DNA of 36,987 bases from Erythrobacter sp. SCN 62-14. Its GTDB lineage: Bacteria > Pseudomonadota > Alphaproteobacteria > Sphingomonadales > Sphingomonadaceae. The stretch covers positions 1 through 36,987 of the forward strand of contig MEDW01000013.1 in assembly GCA_001724215.1 (NCBI GenBank), in the 5' to 3' direction. The translations under genes and the position numbers were made by a program. The notes beneath the pieces were generated by a model that was given only the letters and a program-made list of their open reading frames with translations, was not told the DNA's origin and did not search any database. Below are positions 9,863-17,499 of the stretch, one piece after another; positions within the stretch are counted from its first letter, which is position 1; every line of letters begins with the position of its first letter.

Positions 9863-10008
9863 CACAATCGCCTTCACGCAGTGTGGCCGCCTTGCGACGA
9901 TCAAAGGCAATCTGTCGGCAACCGGCGTCACTTTCCCTTGTAATTGATACGTCACATCGCCATTAGCAAACCGAGCCACAGGGGCACGCGCAGCAGGACA
10001 ACCAGGTG

Positions 10009-11496
10009 ATGGCGGCAAAATCCACCAATTTCACCCATCCCTTTATGGATACAGATGGGGATAAGCTGCGCGAGGAGTGCGGCATTTTCGGCGCGATCAA
10101 CGCGGCCGATGCCGCTGCTGCAACCGCGCTCGGTCTGCACGCGCTTCAGCATCGCGGACAAGAGGCCGTGGGCATCACCAGCTTTGACGGCAGCGAATTC
10201 TATTCAAGCCGCGGGCTTGGCCATGTGGCAGATAATTTTTCCTCGGCTGAAAGCATTGCCGAATTGCCGGGCCACATGGCAGCGGGCCATGTGCGTTATT
10301 CCACCACCGGGGGATCGGGCCTCAGGAACGTGCAACCGCTCTATGCCGAACTGGCCAGCGGCGGCTTTGCCGTGGCGCATAATGGCAATATCTCCAACGC
10401 GATGATGCTGCGGGCCGATCTGGTGGCCAAGGGTTCGATCTTTCAATCGACCTCCGACACCGAAGTGATCATCCACCTTGTCGCCACCTCGCGCTATCCC
10501 ACTTTAGCAGACCGGCTGATTGATGCGCTGCGCCTTGTCGAAGGCGCCTATGCGCTGATTGTCATGACCCCCGAAGGGATGATCGCCTGCCGCGATCCGC
10601 TCGGCATTCGCCCTTTGGTGATGGGCCGCATGGGTGATGCAATTGTCTTCGCCAGCGAAACAGTCGCCTTTGATGTCGTCGGCGCGCAACTGCTGCGCGA
10701 GGTCGAGCCAGGCGAAATGGTTCATGTCGATTTCTCGGGCGAGGTGCGCAGCGTACGCCCCTTTGGCAATGTTTCCCCGCGCCCCTGTATCTTTGAACAC
10801 GTCTATTTCAGCCGCCCGGACAGCCTGTTTGCCGGGCAGAGCGTCTATGCTGCGCGCAAAGCAATTGGCGAGCAATTGGCCATGGAAGCGCCGTGTGATG
10901 TCGATCTGGTGGTGCCCGTGCCCGACAGCGGCGTTCCGGCCGCGATCGGCTTTGCCCAGCAATCGGGCATTCCGTTTGAATTGGGCATCATCCGTTCACA
11001 CTATGTCGGACGCACTTTCATCCAGCCTTCCGACAGCGCGCGCCATTCGGGCGTCAAACGCAAACACAACGCCAATCGCGGGCTGGTGGCGGGTAAGCGT
11101 ATCGTCCTGATTGACGATTCGATCGTGCGCGGAACGACCAGCTTGAAAATCGTCGAAATGATGCGCGAGGCAGGCGCATCTGAAGTCCATTTCCGCGTTG
11201 CCAGTCCGCCCACCGCCTACAGCTGCTTTTACGGAGTCGACACTCCGGAACGTTCCAAATTGCTGGCAGCGCGGATGAAGCTTCAGGCGATGCGCGATTT
11301 CATCAAGGCTGATAGCCTTGCCTTTATCTCAATCGACGGACTTTACCGCGCGGTGGGCGCGGCTGATCGCGACCCTTCCCACCCGCAATTCTGCGACGCT
11401 TGTTTCACTGGGCAATATCCCACGTCATTGACCGATCTTGCTTTGAGCGAGCAGAAATCCGCCGAACTTCCCTTTGCCGATCCCAAAGCAGCCTGA
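10009..11496 (+). CDS. purF: Amidophosphoribosyltransferase
   Basis: PurF catalyses the first committed step of purine synthesis: PRPP plus glutamine gives phosphoribosylamine. The N-terminal glutamine amidotransferase domain opens with the nucleophile in EECGIFG (Cys24 of the predicted product), followed by HALQHRGQEAVG. The phosphoribosyltransferase domain carries the PRPP loop VLIDDSIVRGTTS. Cysteines in RPCIFEH, YSCFYG and FCDACFTGQYP match the four ligands of the iron-sulfur-containing B. subtilis type, so a 4Fe-4S cluster and propeptide cleavage before Cys24 are expected. A GTG at 10006 and an ATG at 10009 are adjacent; AGGACAACCAGG upstream supports this site. A 3-base gap separates it from the SDR gene. 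Confidence 0.97.
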   Translation: MAAKSTNFTHPFMDTDGDKLREECGIFGAINAADAAAATALGLHALQHRGQEAVGITSFDGSEFYSSRGLGHVADNFSSAESIAELPGHMAAGHVRYSTTGGSGLRNVQPLYAELASGGFAVAHNGNISNAMMLRADLVAKGSIFQSTSDTEVIIHLVATSRYPTLADRLIDALRLVEGAYALIVMTPEGMIACRDPLGIRPLVMGRMGDAIVFASETVAFDVVGAQLLREVEPGEMVHVDFSGEVRSVRPFGNVSPRPCIFEHVYFSRPDSLFAGQSVYAARKAIGEQLAMEAPCDVDLVVPVPDSGVPAAIGFAQQSGIPFELGIIRSHYVGRTFIQPSDSARHSGVKRKHNANRGLVAGKRIVLIDDSIVRGTTSLKIVEMMREAGASEVHFRVASPPTAYSCFYGVDTPERSKLLAARMKLQAMRDFIKADSLAFISIDGLYRAVGAADRDPSHPQFCDACFTGQYPTSLTDLALSEQKSAELPFADPKAA

Positions 11497-11499
11497 ACC

Positions 11500-12219
11500 A
11501 TGACCACTGAAAATGCAAAACCCCTCGCCGGGCGCACCGCGCTTGTGACAGGCGCAACTCGCGGCATTGGCGCAGCCACCGCAAAAACCCTTGCCGAGCG
11601 GGGCGCCCATGTCATTCTGGTGGCGCGCAAGGTGAAAGCGCTTGAGGAGGTTGAGGATCAGATCCATGCACTTGGCGGCACCTCCACCATCGCTCCGCTT
11701 GATCTGACCGAACCTGACAGCGTCACGCGCCTTGCGACAGCGATTGCAGGCCGTTGGCAGAGCCTTGACGTGCTCTGCCTGGCTGCCGCTTATCTGCCCG
11801 AATTGAGCCCGCTCTCACAGATGGATCCCAAGCAGTTTAATCAGGCCCTGCTCACCAATCTGGTTGCAAGCCAGGCTTTGCTGGCGAGCTTTGATATGCT
11901 GCTGCGCCGCGCTGAGGCAGGACGGGTGATTGGGCTCACCAGTTCCGTTGCGCAGTCCCCGCGTCCCTATTGGGGCGGCTATTCCGCAACCAAGGCAGCC
12001 TTTGAAAACTTGCTGGAAACCTACGCTGCCGAAGTTGAACGGATCAGCCCGGTGCGCGTTGCCATCATCGATCCGGGGGCAACCCGCACTGAAATGCGCG
12101 CCCGCGCCTATCCCGGCGAAGACCCACGCGATGTCAAACCGCCTGAAGTCGTGGGCGCGCGAATTGCGGACCTGCTGGGTGAAGGCTTTACGACCTTGCA
12201 CCGCGAGCGCATCGATTGA
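11500..12219 (+). CDS. SDR family NAD(P)-dependent oxidoreductase
   Basis: This 239-residue short-chain dehydrogenase/reductase has the cofactor motif TGATRGIG (17-24), a catalytic serine in LTSSVAQ (about 148-149), and YSATK with Tyr161 and Lys165. The NNAG motif usual in classical SDRs is replaced by CLAAAYLP, an unusual but tolerated change. It begins 3 bases after the purF stop, so it is co-transcribed and probably translationally linked. The purF-SDR arrangement is, as far as I recall, common in alphaproteobacteria (established only from memory). The substrate is unknown; nothing in the sequence ties it to purines. An alternative is a housekeeping reductase simply reading through from purF. 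Confidence 0.9.
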   Translation: MTTENAKPLAGRTALVTGATRGIGAATAKTLAERGAHVILVARKVKALEEVEDQIHALGGTSTIAPLDLTEPDSVTRLATAIAGRWQSLDVLCLAAAYLPELSPLSQMDPKQFNQALLTNLVASQALLASFDMLLRRAEAGRVIGLTSSVAQSPRPYWGGYSATKAAFENLLETYAAEVERISPVRVAIIDPGATRTEMRARAYPGEDPRDVKPPEVVGARIADLLGEGFTTLHRERID

Positions 12220-12303
12220 TCGATAAATTATCCAGCTAAAATAATCACTAATGCGGATTTAACCACATCTTGCAACCTGCCTTTAGGTCTGGCTGTCAAA
12301 TGA

Positions 12304-12328
12304 TTGTCGACAGTCTCGCCCCCGACAA
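12304..12328 (+). promoter_or_regulatory. Small inverted repeat in the PilZ gene leader
   Basis: TTGTCG at 12304-12309 pairs with CGACAA at 12323-12328 around a 13-base loop, ending two bases before the GAGG ribosome-binding site of the PilZ gene. The surrounding 12220-12300 stretch is the most AT-rich in the area and probably contains the promoter. The stem is only 6 bp, so chance is possible. Confidence 0.2.
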
Positions 12329-12344
12329 ATGAGGTTGCACCGCC

Positions 12345-12692
12345 ATGTCCGCCCCCACCGACCCCTATTACACCGCAGCACAGGAAGATCGCTGCGGTGC
12401 GCGCACCAAGCTGATGATTCCGGCAACCTTGCGGGCATCAGGGGGACGCGCCTTTCAGAGCGTGGTGCATGATCTTTCAATCTCGGGCTTTTCCGCCGCC
12501 TCGATCAACCGGATGCATGAAGGTCAGATGTGCTGGTTGACCATGCCCGGTCTGGAAGCGCTGCAGGCGCAGGTCGTGTGGTGGGATAATTGCATTGTGG
12601 GCTGTGCGTTCTCGGAATTGCTCAGCCCGATTGTCCACGACAACATCCTGCAACGCTACAGCCACCTTGGCGTCTATCGCCCGGCAGTGTGA
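12345..12692 (+). CDS. PilZ domain protein (putative c-di-GMP receptor)
   Basis: The 115-residue protein consists of little more than one PilZ domain. It has the RxxxR motif as R16-CGA-R20 and the (D/N)xSxxG motif as DLSISG (43-48), which together contact cyclic di-GMP. Strand-like segments follow (CWLTMPGLEALQAQVVWW and IVGCAFSELL). Such stand-alone PilZ proteins usually transmit c-di-GMP levels to motility, adhesion or polysaccharide export, but the partner cannot be inferred here. GAGG lies 10 bases before the ATG. It appears to be a single-gene transcript with its own AT-rich upstream region and a strong downstream terminator. No diguanylate cyclase or flagellar gene lies in the window. 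Confidence 0.9.
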   Translation: MSAPTDPYYTAAQEDRCGARTKLMIPATLRASGGRAFQSVVHDLSISGFSAASINRMHEGQMCWLTMPGLEALQAQVVWWDNCIVGCAFSELLSPIVHDNILQRYSHLGVYRPAV

Positions 12693-12697
12693 GAGGG

Positions 12698-12731
12698 TCG
12701 CCGCGTCAGTCTGGTGACGCGGCGATTTTTT
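12698..12731 (+). terminator. Rho-independent terminator after the PilZ gene
   Basis: TCGCCGCGTCA (12698-12708) and TGACGCGGCGA (12715-12725) form a perfect 11-bp GC-rich stem with a 6-base loop, followed directly by six T (12726-12731). This is a textbook intrinsic terminator for the plus-strand PilZ gene. It overlaps the stop codon (12706-12708) and last codons of the convergent serine hydrolase gene. Confidence 0.92.
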
Positions 12732-13911
12732 CAACAACAGCGCGGGTCTGATCGCGCAGAGCGCTCGAAGTGGCGGTCGGCCAATTGCTGACGACTGCAA
12801 CAACCAGGTTCTTTTCCGGCACCAAAGTGATGGCCTGCCCGAAAATCCCTTGCGCCCCATAATTGCCCTCAGGGTAAGCCCACCACTGATAACCATAGCC
12901 AAAGCCGGGAGCGGCAGGGGCAAAATCGACCAGCGGCTGCCCGGCTTCAGCAAACCAGCCTTCGGGAACCTGGCCATTGCCCCCTTCAAGCGCAAACAAG
13001 CCCATGCGAGCATAGTCTGAAAGGCGGATCGACAGGCAGCACCCGCCGATATTGCCGCCGCGCGGATCAACCATCCAGAACAATCCGCCGGCAAAACCCG
13101 CCGGCTCAACGATCTTCTCCTTGGCGTATTCAGCCAAAGGCTTGCCAACCGCGTTTTCAACCAGCACACCGATCAAGTTGGTCTCGCCGGTCTTGTACAC
13201 CCACTTGGTGCCCGGTTCTGCCTCGCGCTCAAGGCCCTTCATCTGCATGATGATGGCATCAGGGCCATATTCCACCGTGAACAGGTTCATGCGCGCCACA
13301 TCGGAATTGGGATCGGTGTAGTCCTCGTTCCACTTTACCCCGCTGGTCATGGTCGCAAGCTGACGCACAGTGACGCCGTCGTAGGCTGAGCCTACCAGTT
13401 GCGGGATGTATTGCGTCACCGGATCATCGAGACTGGCAATCAACCCGTCCTTGATCGCGGCCCCGAGCAGGGTCGAGGTGAAGCTTTTGGCGACGGAGAA
13501 ACTGGTCCAGCGATCCTGCGGTCCAAGCCCGAGCCCGTAATCCTCAAACCGCACTTTGCCGTCTTGGACCACCATCAGCCCGGCCGCATTGCTGGCCTGC
13601 ATCAGCGCACGCAGTTCATCTTGCATTTCAGCAGACAGCGGCGCCCCCTGAGGCAGTTCGCGCAGGGTGTTGGCTGCGGGCACTTCATGCCCTGCAAACC
13701 ATTGCTCCATCGCACGGAACCGCTCGGCGCGCTGCGCATCGCTCCAGAACAGCACTTCCAATTCGGAAGGGTCGCGCTGCGGCGGGACCGACATTCCAAC
13801 CGAAGCGGCTGCAGCCGTGTTTGCCGGTGCCTCGGCGCTTGCTGCCCCTGCAAAACAAGCCGCTGCAAGCGCCAGTGCCAGCGCGCCGCTGAGCTGTGTA
13901 ATGCGTGTCAT
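12706..13911 (-). CDS. Exported serine hydrolase, class C beta-lactamase / NylB-like family
   Basis: The 401-residue protein has a signal peptide (MTRITQLSGALALALAAACF, likely cleaved after AGAASA), so it acts in the periplasm or beyond. The nucleophile motif SxxK is S139-VAK142. A tyrosine motif YKTGETN follows at about the usual distance, and GAQGIFGQ probably fills the KTG-like position. The GETN region resembles 6-aminohexanoate-dimer hydrolase (NylB)-type esterases more than true beta-lactamases. The ATG at 13911 follows GGGAGAG with good spacing; the longer upstream frame lacks support. Its last codons lie inside the terminator hairpin of the facing PilZ gene. Substrate unknown; resistance should not be assumed. 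Confidence 0.88.
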   Translation of the reverse strand: MTRITQLSGALALALAAACFAGAASAEAPANTAAAASVGMSVPPQRDPSELEVLFWSDAQRAERFRAMEQWFAGHEVPAANTLRELPQGAPLSAEMQDELRALMQASNAAGLMVVQDGKVRFEDYGLGLGPQDRWTSFSVAKSFTSTLLGAAIKDGLIASLDDPVTQYIPQLVGSAYDGVTVRQLATMTSGVKWNEDYTDPNSDVARMNLFTVEYGPDAIIMQMKGLEREAEPGTKWVYKTGETNLIGVLVENAVGKPLAEYAKEKIVEPAGFAGGLFWMVDPRGGNIGGCCLSIRLSDYARMGLFALEGGNGQVPEGWFAEAGQPLVDFAPAAPGFGYGYQWWAYPEGNYGAQGIFGQAITLVPEKNLVVAVVSNWPTATSSALRDQTRAVVEKIAASPD

Positions 13912-13991
13912 GGATGCTCTCCCGTTCCTATATGATCCGGCTCGGGGCTTAGGCGCATCGGCACATGGCGGGCAAGAGCCTTGGTCGTTCC

Positions 13992-15383
13992 TCAATCGCC
14001 CTTCATCGCCTTGTGCGCGGCCAGTGCGCGCTCGCGAGCGAATTTGTGCGATACGATCTTGCGCGGATAATCCCTGGGCCGCCGCCCGAATTCTTCAGGA
14101 TCGTGGATCTCGGGCTGCTGAAGGTTGGCCAACTCGGGCACATATTTGCGGATATAGCCTGCAGCATCGAATTTCTCCGACTGGCTGAGCGGCGCCATGA
14201 TGCGCACGAACATGTTGGAATCAACGCCCGTGCCTGCCGTCCATTGCCAATTGGTGGCGTTAGAGGCGTAATCGGCATCGCACAGGCAATCCCAGAACCA
14301 TTGCTCGCCGTGGCGCCAGTCGATCAGCAGGTGCTTGATCAAGAAGCTTGCCGTGATCATGCGCACCCGATTGTGCATCCACCCAGTCTGCCACAATTGA
14401 CGCATTCCGGCGTCCACGATCGGATAGCCGGTGCGGCCTTGCTGCCACGCCTTGAGATCGCGCGCGGCCGCTTCGTCGGTGGCAGGATCGCGCCATTCAA
14501 ACCGATCATAATCCGCGCGGTAATTCTGCGTCGCATAGGCGGGAAATTGCAGGATCGCGTTTTGCGAATAATCACGCCAGATCAGTTCGCTTTCGAAAGT
14601 CTCCCAGCCTTTCGATCCACGATCCTTGAACGCGTGCCAGATCTGCACCGGTGAGATTTCGCCGAAATGGAGATGCGGGGACAGGCGCGAGACCTTATCG
14701 AGCGATGGAAAATTGCGCTTGTCGTCATAGTCATCGACATGAGCCTTCCACCATTCAAGCCGCTCAAGCGCCGCTGCCTCGCCCACTTGCCAGAACTCGC
14801 GCAGGCCGCCTGCCCAATCGGGCGTGGTGGGCAGCAGGTTCCAGTCGGCAAGATCATCGCTGACAGGCCATTGGGCGGGCGCAGTGATTATTTCCGGCTC
14901 CGGCAACGCATCGCGCGGCGGAAAGGCCGCACGCACCGCGCGCGAGAACGGCGTGTAGATCTTGTACTGCCCGCCGCTTCCAGTGGTGATGCTACCGGGC
15001 GGCATGAGGTAATTGCCGTCATAAAGTTGCAGATCAAGGCTTTCACAGAGCCTGCCCTGAGCCTTCCTCCACCATGGCTCATAGTGCCGATTGGCGTGGA
15101 TCGTCGATGCGCCGATCTCGTCCGCCAAGCGCGTGAGTTCTTGGGCCGCATCGCCGCGTCGCAGAATCAGGCGCGAGCCCCTGTCCGCAAGGCTTTTGGC
15201 AAGGCTTTCCAGCGAATGATGCAGCCACCAGCGCGAAGCCCCGCCATAGGCATGATGCTTGGCAGCTTCATCATCGAGCACATAGACCGCAACGACCGGT
15301 CCGGCCTTGGCCGCGTGGTAGAGTGCGGGATTGTCAGCCACACGCAAATCGCGCCGCAGCCAGAGAATTTGAGGCATCGTCAT
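13992..15383 (-). CDS. phrB: Deoxyribodipyrimidine photolyase
   Basis: This 463-residue flavoprotein uses blue light to split cyclobutane pyrimidine dimers. The N-terminal antenna domain opens with LWLRRDLRVADNPAL. The C-terminal FAD domain shows the signatures GRTGYPIVDAGMRQL, GWMHNRVRMITASFL, and TNWQWTAGTGVDSN, including tryptophans of the electron-transfer chain and dimer pocket. The length and motifs fit class I CPD photolyases; a cryptochrome is less likely but not strictly excluded. The start could be 15383 or the ATG two codons later at 15377; neither has a clear ribosome-binding site. It is divergent from the esterase gene, with about 125 bases between. Confidence 0.94.
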   Translation of the reverse strand: MTMPQILWLRRDLRVADNPALYHAAKAGPVVAVYVLDDEAAKHHAYGGASRWWLHHSLESLAKSLADRGSRLILRRGDAAQELTRLADEIGASTIHANRHYEPWWRKAQGRLCESLDLQLYDGNYLMPPGSITTGSGGQYKIYTPFSRAVRAAFPPRDALPEPEIITAPAQWPVSDDLADWNLLPTTPDWAGGLREFWQVGEAAALERLEWWKAHVDDYDDKRNFPSLDKVSRLSPHLHFGEISPVQIWHAFKDRGSKGWETFESELIWRDYSQNAILQFPAYATQNYRADYDRFEWRDPATDEAAARDLKAWQQGRTGYPIVDAGMRQLWQTGWMHNRVRMITASFLIKHLLIDWRHGEQWFWDCLCDADYASNATNWQWTAGTGVDSNMFVRIMAPLSQSEKFDAAGYIRKYVPELANLQQPEIHDPEEFGRRPRDYPRKIVSHKFARERALAAHKAMKGD

Positions 15384-15477
15384 AGGTGCATGAAGCGCAT
15401 CACTGGCAGGTAAGTTCCGCCCTGTCTGCGATGCCTGTGAAAAGCGCTTGGAAAATGCCCTATGTCTCGCCTATCGC

Positions 15478-15501
15478 CTCTCCCAACGACCAATGGGAGA
15501 G
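15478..15501 (+). promoter_or_regulatory. Hairpin sequestering the esterase ribosome-binding site
   Basis: CTCTCCCA (15478-15485) pairs perfectly with TGGGAGAG (15494-15501) around an 8-base loop. The right arm contains the only good Shine-Dalgarno sequence (GGGAGAG), 7 bases before the ATG at 15509. In the folded RNA the ribosome site would be double-stranded, as in RNA thermometers and other translation switches. The structure is seen in the sequence; a regulatory effect is inference. Confidence 0.5.
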
Positions 15502-15508
15502 ACCAGAC

Positions 15509-16456
15509 ATGAGCCATGACGCGCCTTTTATCCGCCCCGATATGCAGGGCTTTCTGGCCATGATGGCAGCGGTGGAAGGGCCCAAGCTGGTAGATATGAC
15601 ACTGGCAGAAGCGCGTGCGTCCTATGTGGCAATGCACGGGATTGCGGATCGCCCTGCGCGCGAATTGGCGGTGATCCGCGATCTGACCTGCACCGGCCCT
15701 GCAAGCGAAATCCCCTTGCGTCTCTATGACGCGCGCGAGGCCCGCCAAGGGCCAACGCCCGTGATCACCTTTTTCCACGGCGGCGGCTTTGTGATTGGCG
15801 ATCTGGCCACCCACCATGCACTGTGCAGCGAAATCGCCGCTCTGATCGATCTGCCGCTGGTTGCGGTCGATTATCGCCTCGCGCCCGAAGCACCCTTCCC
15901 CGCTGCGATTGAGGATTGCGAAGCGGCTGCGCGCTGGATTGCTGGCAGCCCGGCAGAGCTTGGCTACGAGACAAGCGGGCTTATCACGATGGGCGATAGC
16001 GCTGGCGGCAATGCGACTGTGGTGATCGGGCAATTGCTCGCCGCCAATCCGGCGGCTGTTCCGGTGGTGCTGCAAGTGCCGATCTTCCCGCTGATTGCCG
16101 ATGCCAATGGTTCAGCCAGCATGGCGGCTTTTGCCGAAGGGTTCCTGCTGACAGGTGAGACCATGGGCTTTTTCGATGCCGCCTATGCCGCCCCGCGCGA
16201 TGAGCCCCGCGCTTTTCCGATCCTTGGCGATCACAGCGATGCCCCGCCCACTGTGCTTGTCACCGCCAGCCTTGATCCCATTCGCGATTCGGGCCGCGCC
16301 TATGCCACTGCGCTGGCCGAAGCGGGCCGCGATTTCGTCTTTCTTGAGATGCAAGGGGTCACCCACTCCTTCACCAATCTGCGTGCAGCCGTGCCCAGCA
16401 CGCAGGGCGATCTGGAACGGATCATCGCGGCCATGCGCTTTATGCTGGGGGCGTAA
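15509..16456 (+). CDS. Alpha/beta hydrolase, hormone-sensitive-lipase (HSL) family esterase
   Basis: The 315-residue enzyme has the HGGG oxyanion motif (FFHGGGFVIGD, residues 88-98), the nucleophile elbow GDSAGGN with Ser164, an acid in SLDPIRDSG and the catalytic histidine in GVTHSF. YRLAPEAPFPAA is also characteristic of the HSL (bacterial family IV) carboxylesterases. No signal peptide is visible, so it is probably cytoplasmic and hydrolyses short acyl esters. The frame is open upstream to 15386, but the ATG at 15509 has GGGAGAG 7 bases before it and gives a family-like start (MSHDAPFIRPDM). rppH begins 5 bases downstream, so the two are likely co-transcribed. Confidence 0.92.
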   Translation: MSHDAPFIRPDMQGFLAMMAAVEGPKLVDMTLAEARASYVAMHGIADRPARELAVIRDLTCTGPASEIPLRLYDAREARQGPTPVITFFHGGGFVIGDLATHHALCSEIAALIDLPLVAVDYRLAPEAPFPAAIEDCEAAARWIAGSPAELGYETSGLITMGDSAGGNATVVIGQLLAANPAAVPVVLQVPIFPLIADANGSASMAAFAEGFLLTGETMGFFDAAYAAPRDEPRAFPILGDHSDAPPTVLVTASLDPIRDSGRAYATALAEAGRDFVFLEMQGVTHSFTNLRAAVPSTQGDLERIIAAMRFMLGA

Positions 16457-16461
16457 GGCGC

Positions 16462-16938
16462 ATGGACCACTTGCCCTACCGCCCCTGTGCAGGGTTCATG
16501 TTGCTCAACCCCCAAGGCCTGGTGTTTGTGGGGGAGCGGTTAGACCCTTCCGCCCATGGATATTGGCAGATGCCACAGGGCGGAATTGATCCAGGCGAAG
16601 ATGTCGAGACTGCGGCTTTGCGCGAACTCGAGGAGGAAACCGGGATCGGCGCCGCCCTGGTCGAAGTGATCGCCCGCACGGCTGCGCCGCTCCGCTATGA
16701 TCTGCCGCCGGAACTAGTCGGCAGGGTGTGGAAAGGCCGCTACCGCGGACAGGAACAGCACTGGCTGCTTGGGAAATTTCTGGGCGAGGACCGCCAGATC
16801 AATCTCAACGCCCACGATCACGCCGAATTCGGCACCTATCGCTGGGTTAGGCCTGCGCTGCTGCCGGAACTTATTATTCCGTTCAAACGTCCGGTTTACG
16901 AAGCTTTGCTGGCAGAATTTGCCCCGTTTATCGCCTGA
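16462..16938 (+). CDS. rppH: RNA pyrophosphohydrolase (Nudix hydrolase)
   Basis: The 158-residue protein contains a complete Nudix box at residues 40-62: GGIDPGE at its start and RELEEETGI at its end, carrying the metal-binding glutamates. Preceding YRPCAGFMLLN and WQMPQGG, and the later YRGQEQHWLLGKF, match RppH/IalA proteins, which remove pyrophosphate from the 5' end of triphosphorylated RNA and so start mRNA decay. A dinucleoside polyphosphate hydrolase activity is the older name for the same family. It starts 5 bases after the esterase stop, with AAGG upstream, and its TGA stop directly abuts the stop codon of the convergent TPR gene. Confidence 0.95.
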   Translation: MDHLPYRPCAGFMLLNPQGLVFVGERLDPSAHGYWQMPQGGIDPGEDVETAALRELEEETGIGAALVEVIARTAAPLRYDLPPELVGRVWKGRYRGQEQHWLLGKFLGEDRQINLNAHDHAEFGTYRWVRPALLPELIIPFKRPVYEALLAEFAPFIA

Positions 16939-16955
16939 TCAATTGCTGGCAGGCG
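16932..16955. terminator. Weak hairpin across the abutting stops of rppH and the TPR gene
   Basis: CGCCTG (16932-16937) pairs with CAGGCG (16950-16955) around a 12-base loop. The stem covers both facing stop codons, because the genes have no intergenic DNA at all. There is no T-run on either side. It could help both transcripts end, but the stem is short. Confidence 0.3.
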
Positions 16956-17436
16956 TGCCTTCACCCACATCGGCCGCAAGCCGTTGCCGCGGCGCAGTGG
17001 TTATCCGGCTGCGCAAAGCGAGTGTTTCGGGGCAGGTCACGCCGCACAAGCTCTCCAGCTTGGCAAGATTGAGTTTCGCTTTCTCCACCGCTCCCCGTTC
17101 AGCCAGAGCTTCGCCTTCGCCCGAAATGGCGGCGAAGTTTTTGGGCTCGCGCGCCAAAGCCTCGCGATAATAGGTGATCGCTTTACCCTGCAGGCCGACC
17201 TGCCGCGCCGCTTCGCCCAAATCGATAAACAGCGCCGTATGCGAAGGATCGGCCGCCAAAGCAGCCTCAAAAGCATCGATGGCCGCCTGAGTTTCACCCA
17301 TTGCCAAGGCAACGCGGCCCTGCTCCTGCAATTCGACCGAGCGCGCCGATGGCGGAACAGCAGGTGAAGCCACTGTTACGCTCGCCGTGGTAACCATTAC
17401 AAGCGACAGGGCGGCAGCGGCGGGCGCGAAACGCAT
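16939..17436 (-). CDS. Exported tetratricopeptide-repeat protein
   Basis: The 165-residue protein starts with a signal peptide (MRFAPAAAALSLVMVTTASV, cleavage near VASP) and then has two clear TPR units at about residues 33-66 (GRVALAMGETQAAIDAFEAAL) and 67-100 (IDLGEAARQVGLQGKAITYY), with a weaker third repeat to about 134. A CGVTC pair (131 and 135) may form a disulfide in the periplasm. TPR folds act as protein-binding scaffolds; no partner is evident. The ATG at 17436 was chosen for its strong AAGGAG seven bases upstream. Its stop is flush against the rppH stop on the other strand. It lies 63 bases downstream of the rRNA methyltransferase gene on the same strand, so co-transcription is possible. 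Confidence 0.85.
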   Translation of the reverse strand: MRFAPAAAALSLVMVTTASVTVASPAVPPSARSVELQEQGRVALAMGETQAAIDAFEAALAADPSHTALFIDLGEAARQVGLQGKAITYYREALAREPKNFAAISGEGEALAERGAVEKAKLNLAKLESLCGVTCPETLALRSRITTAPRQRLAADVGEGTPASN

Positions 17437-17499
17437 TACAAGCTCCTTCACATCAGCGAGCCGGGAACCATCAGGTTGGGCCATAATATGTCAAAGCTA

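Noticed and set aside
12706-13911. Antibiotic-resistance beta-lactamase
   Set aside because: The SxxK motif is shared by many esterases and peptidases, and the GETN and GIFGQ segments fit NylB-like hydrolases better. Nothing supports resistance.
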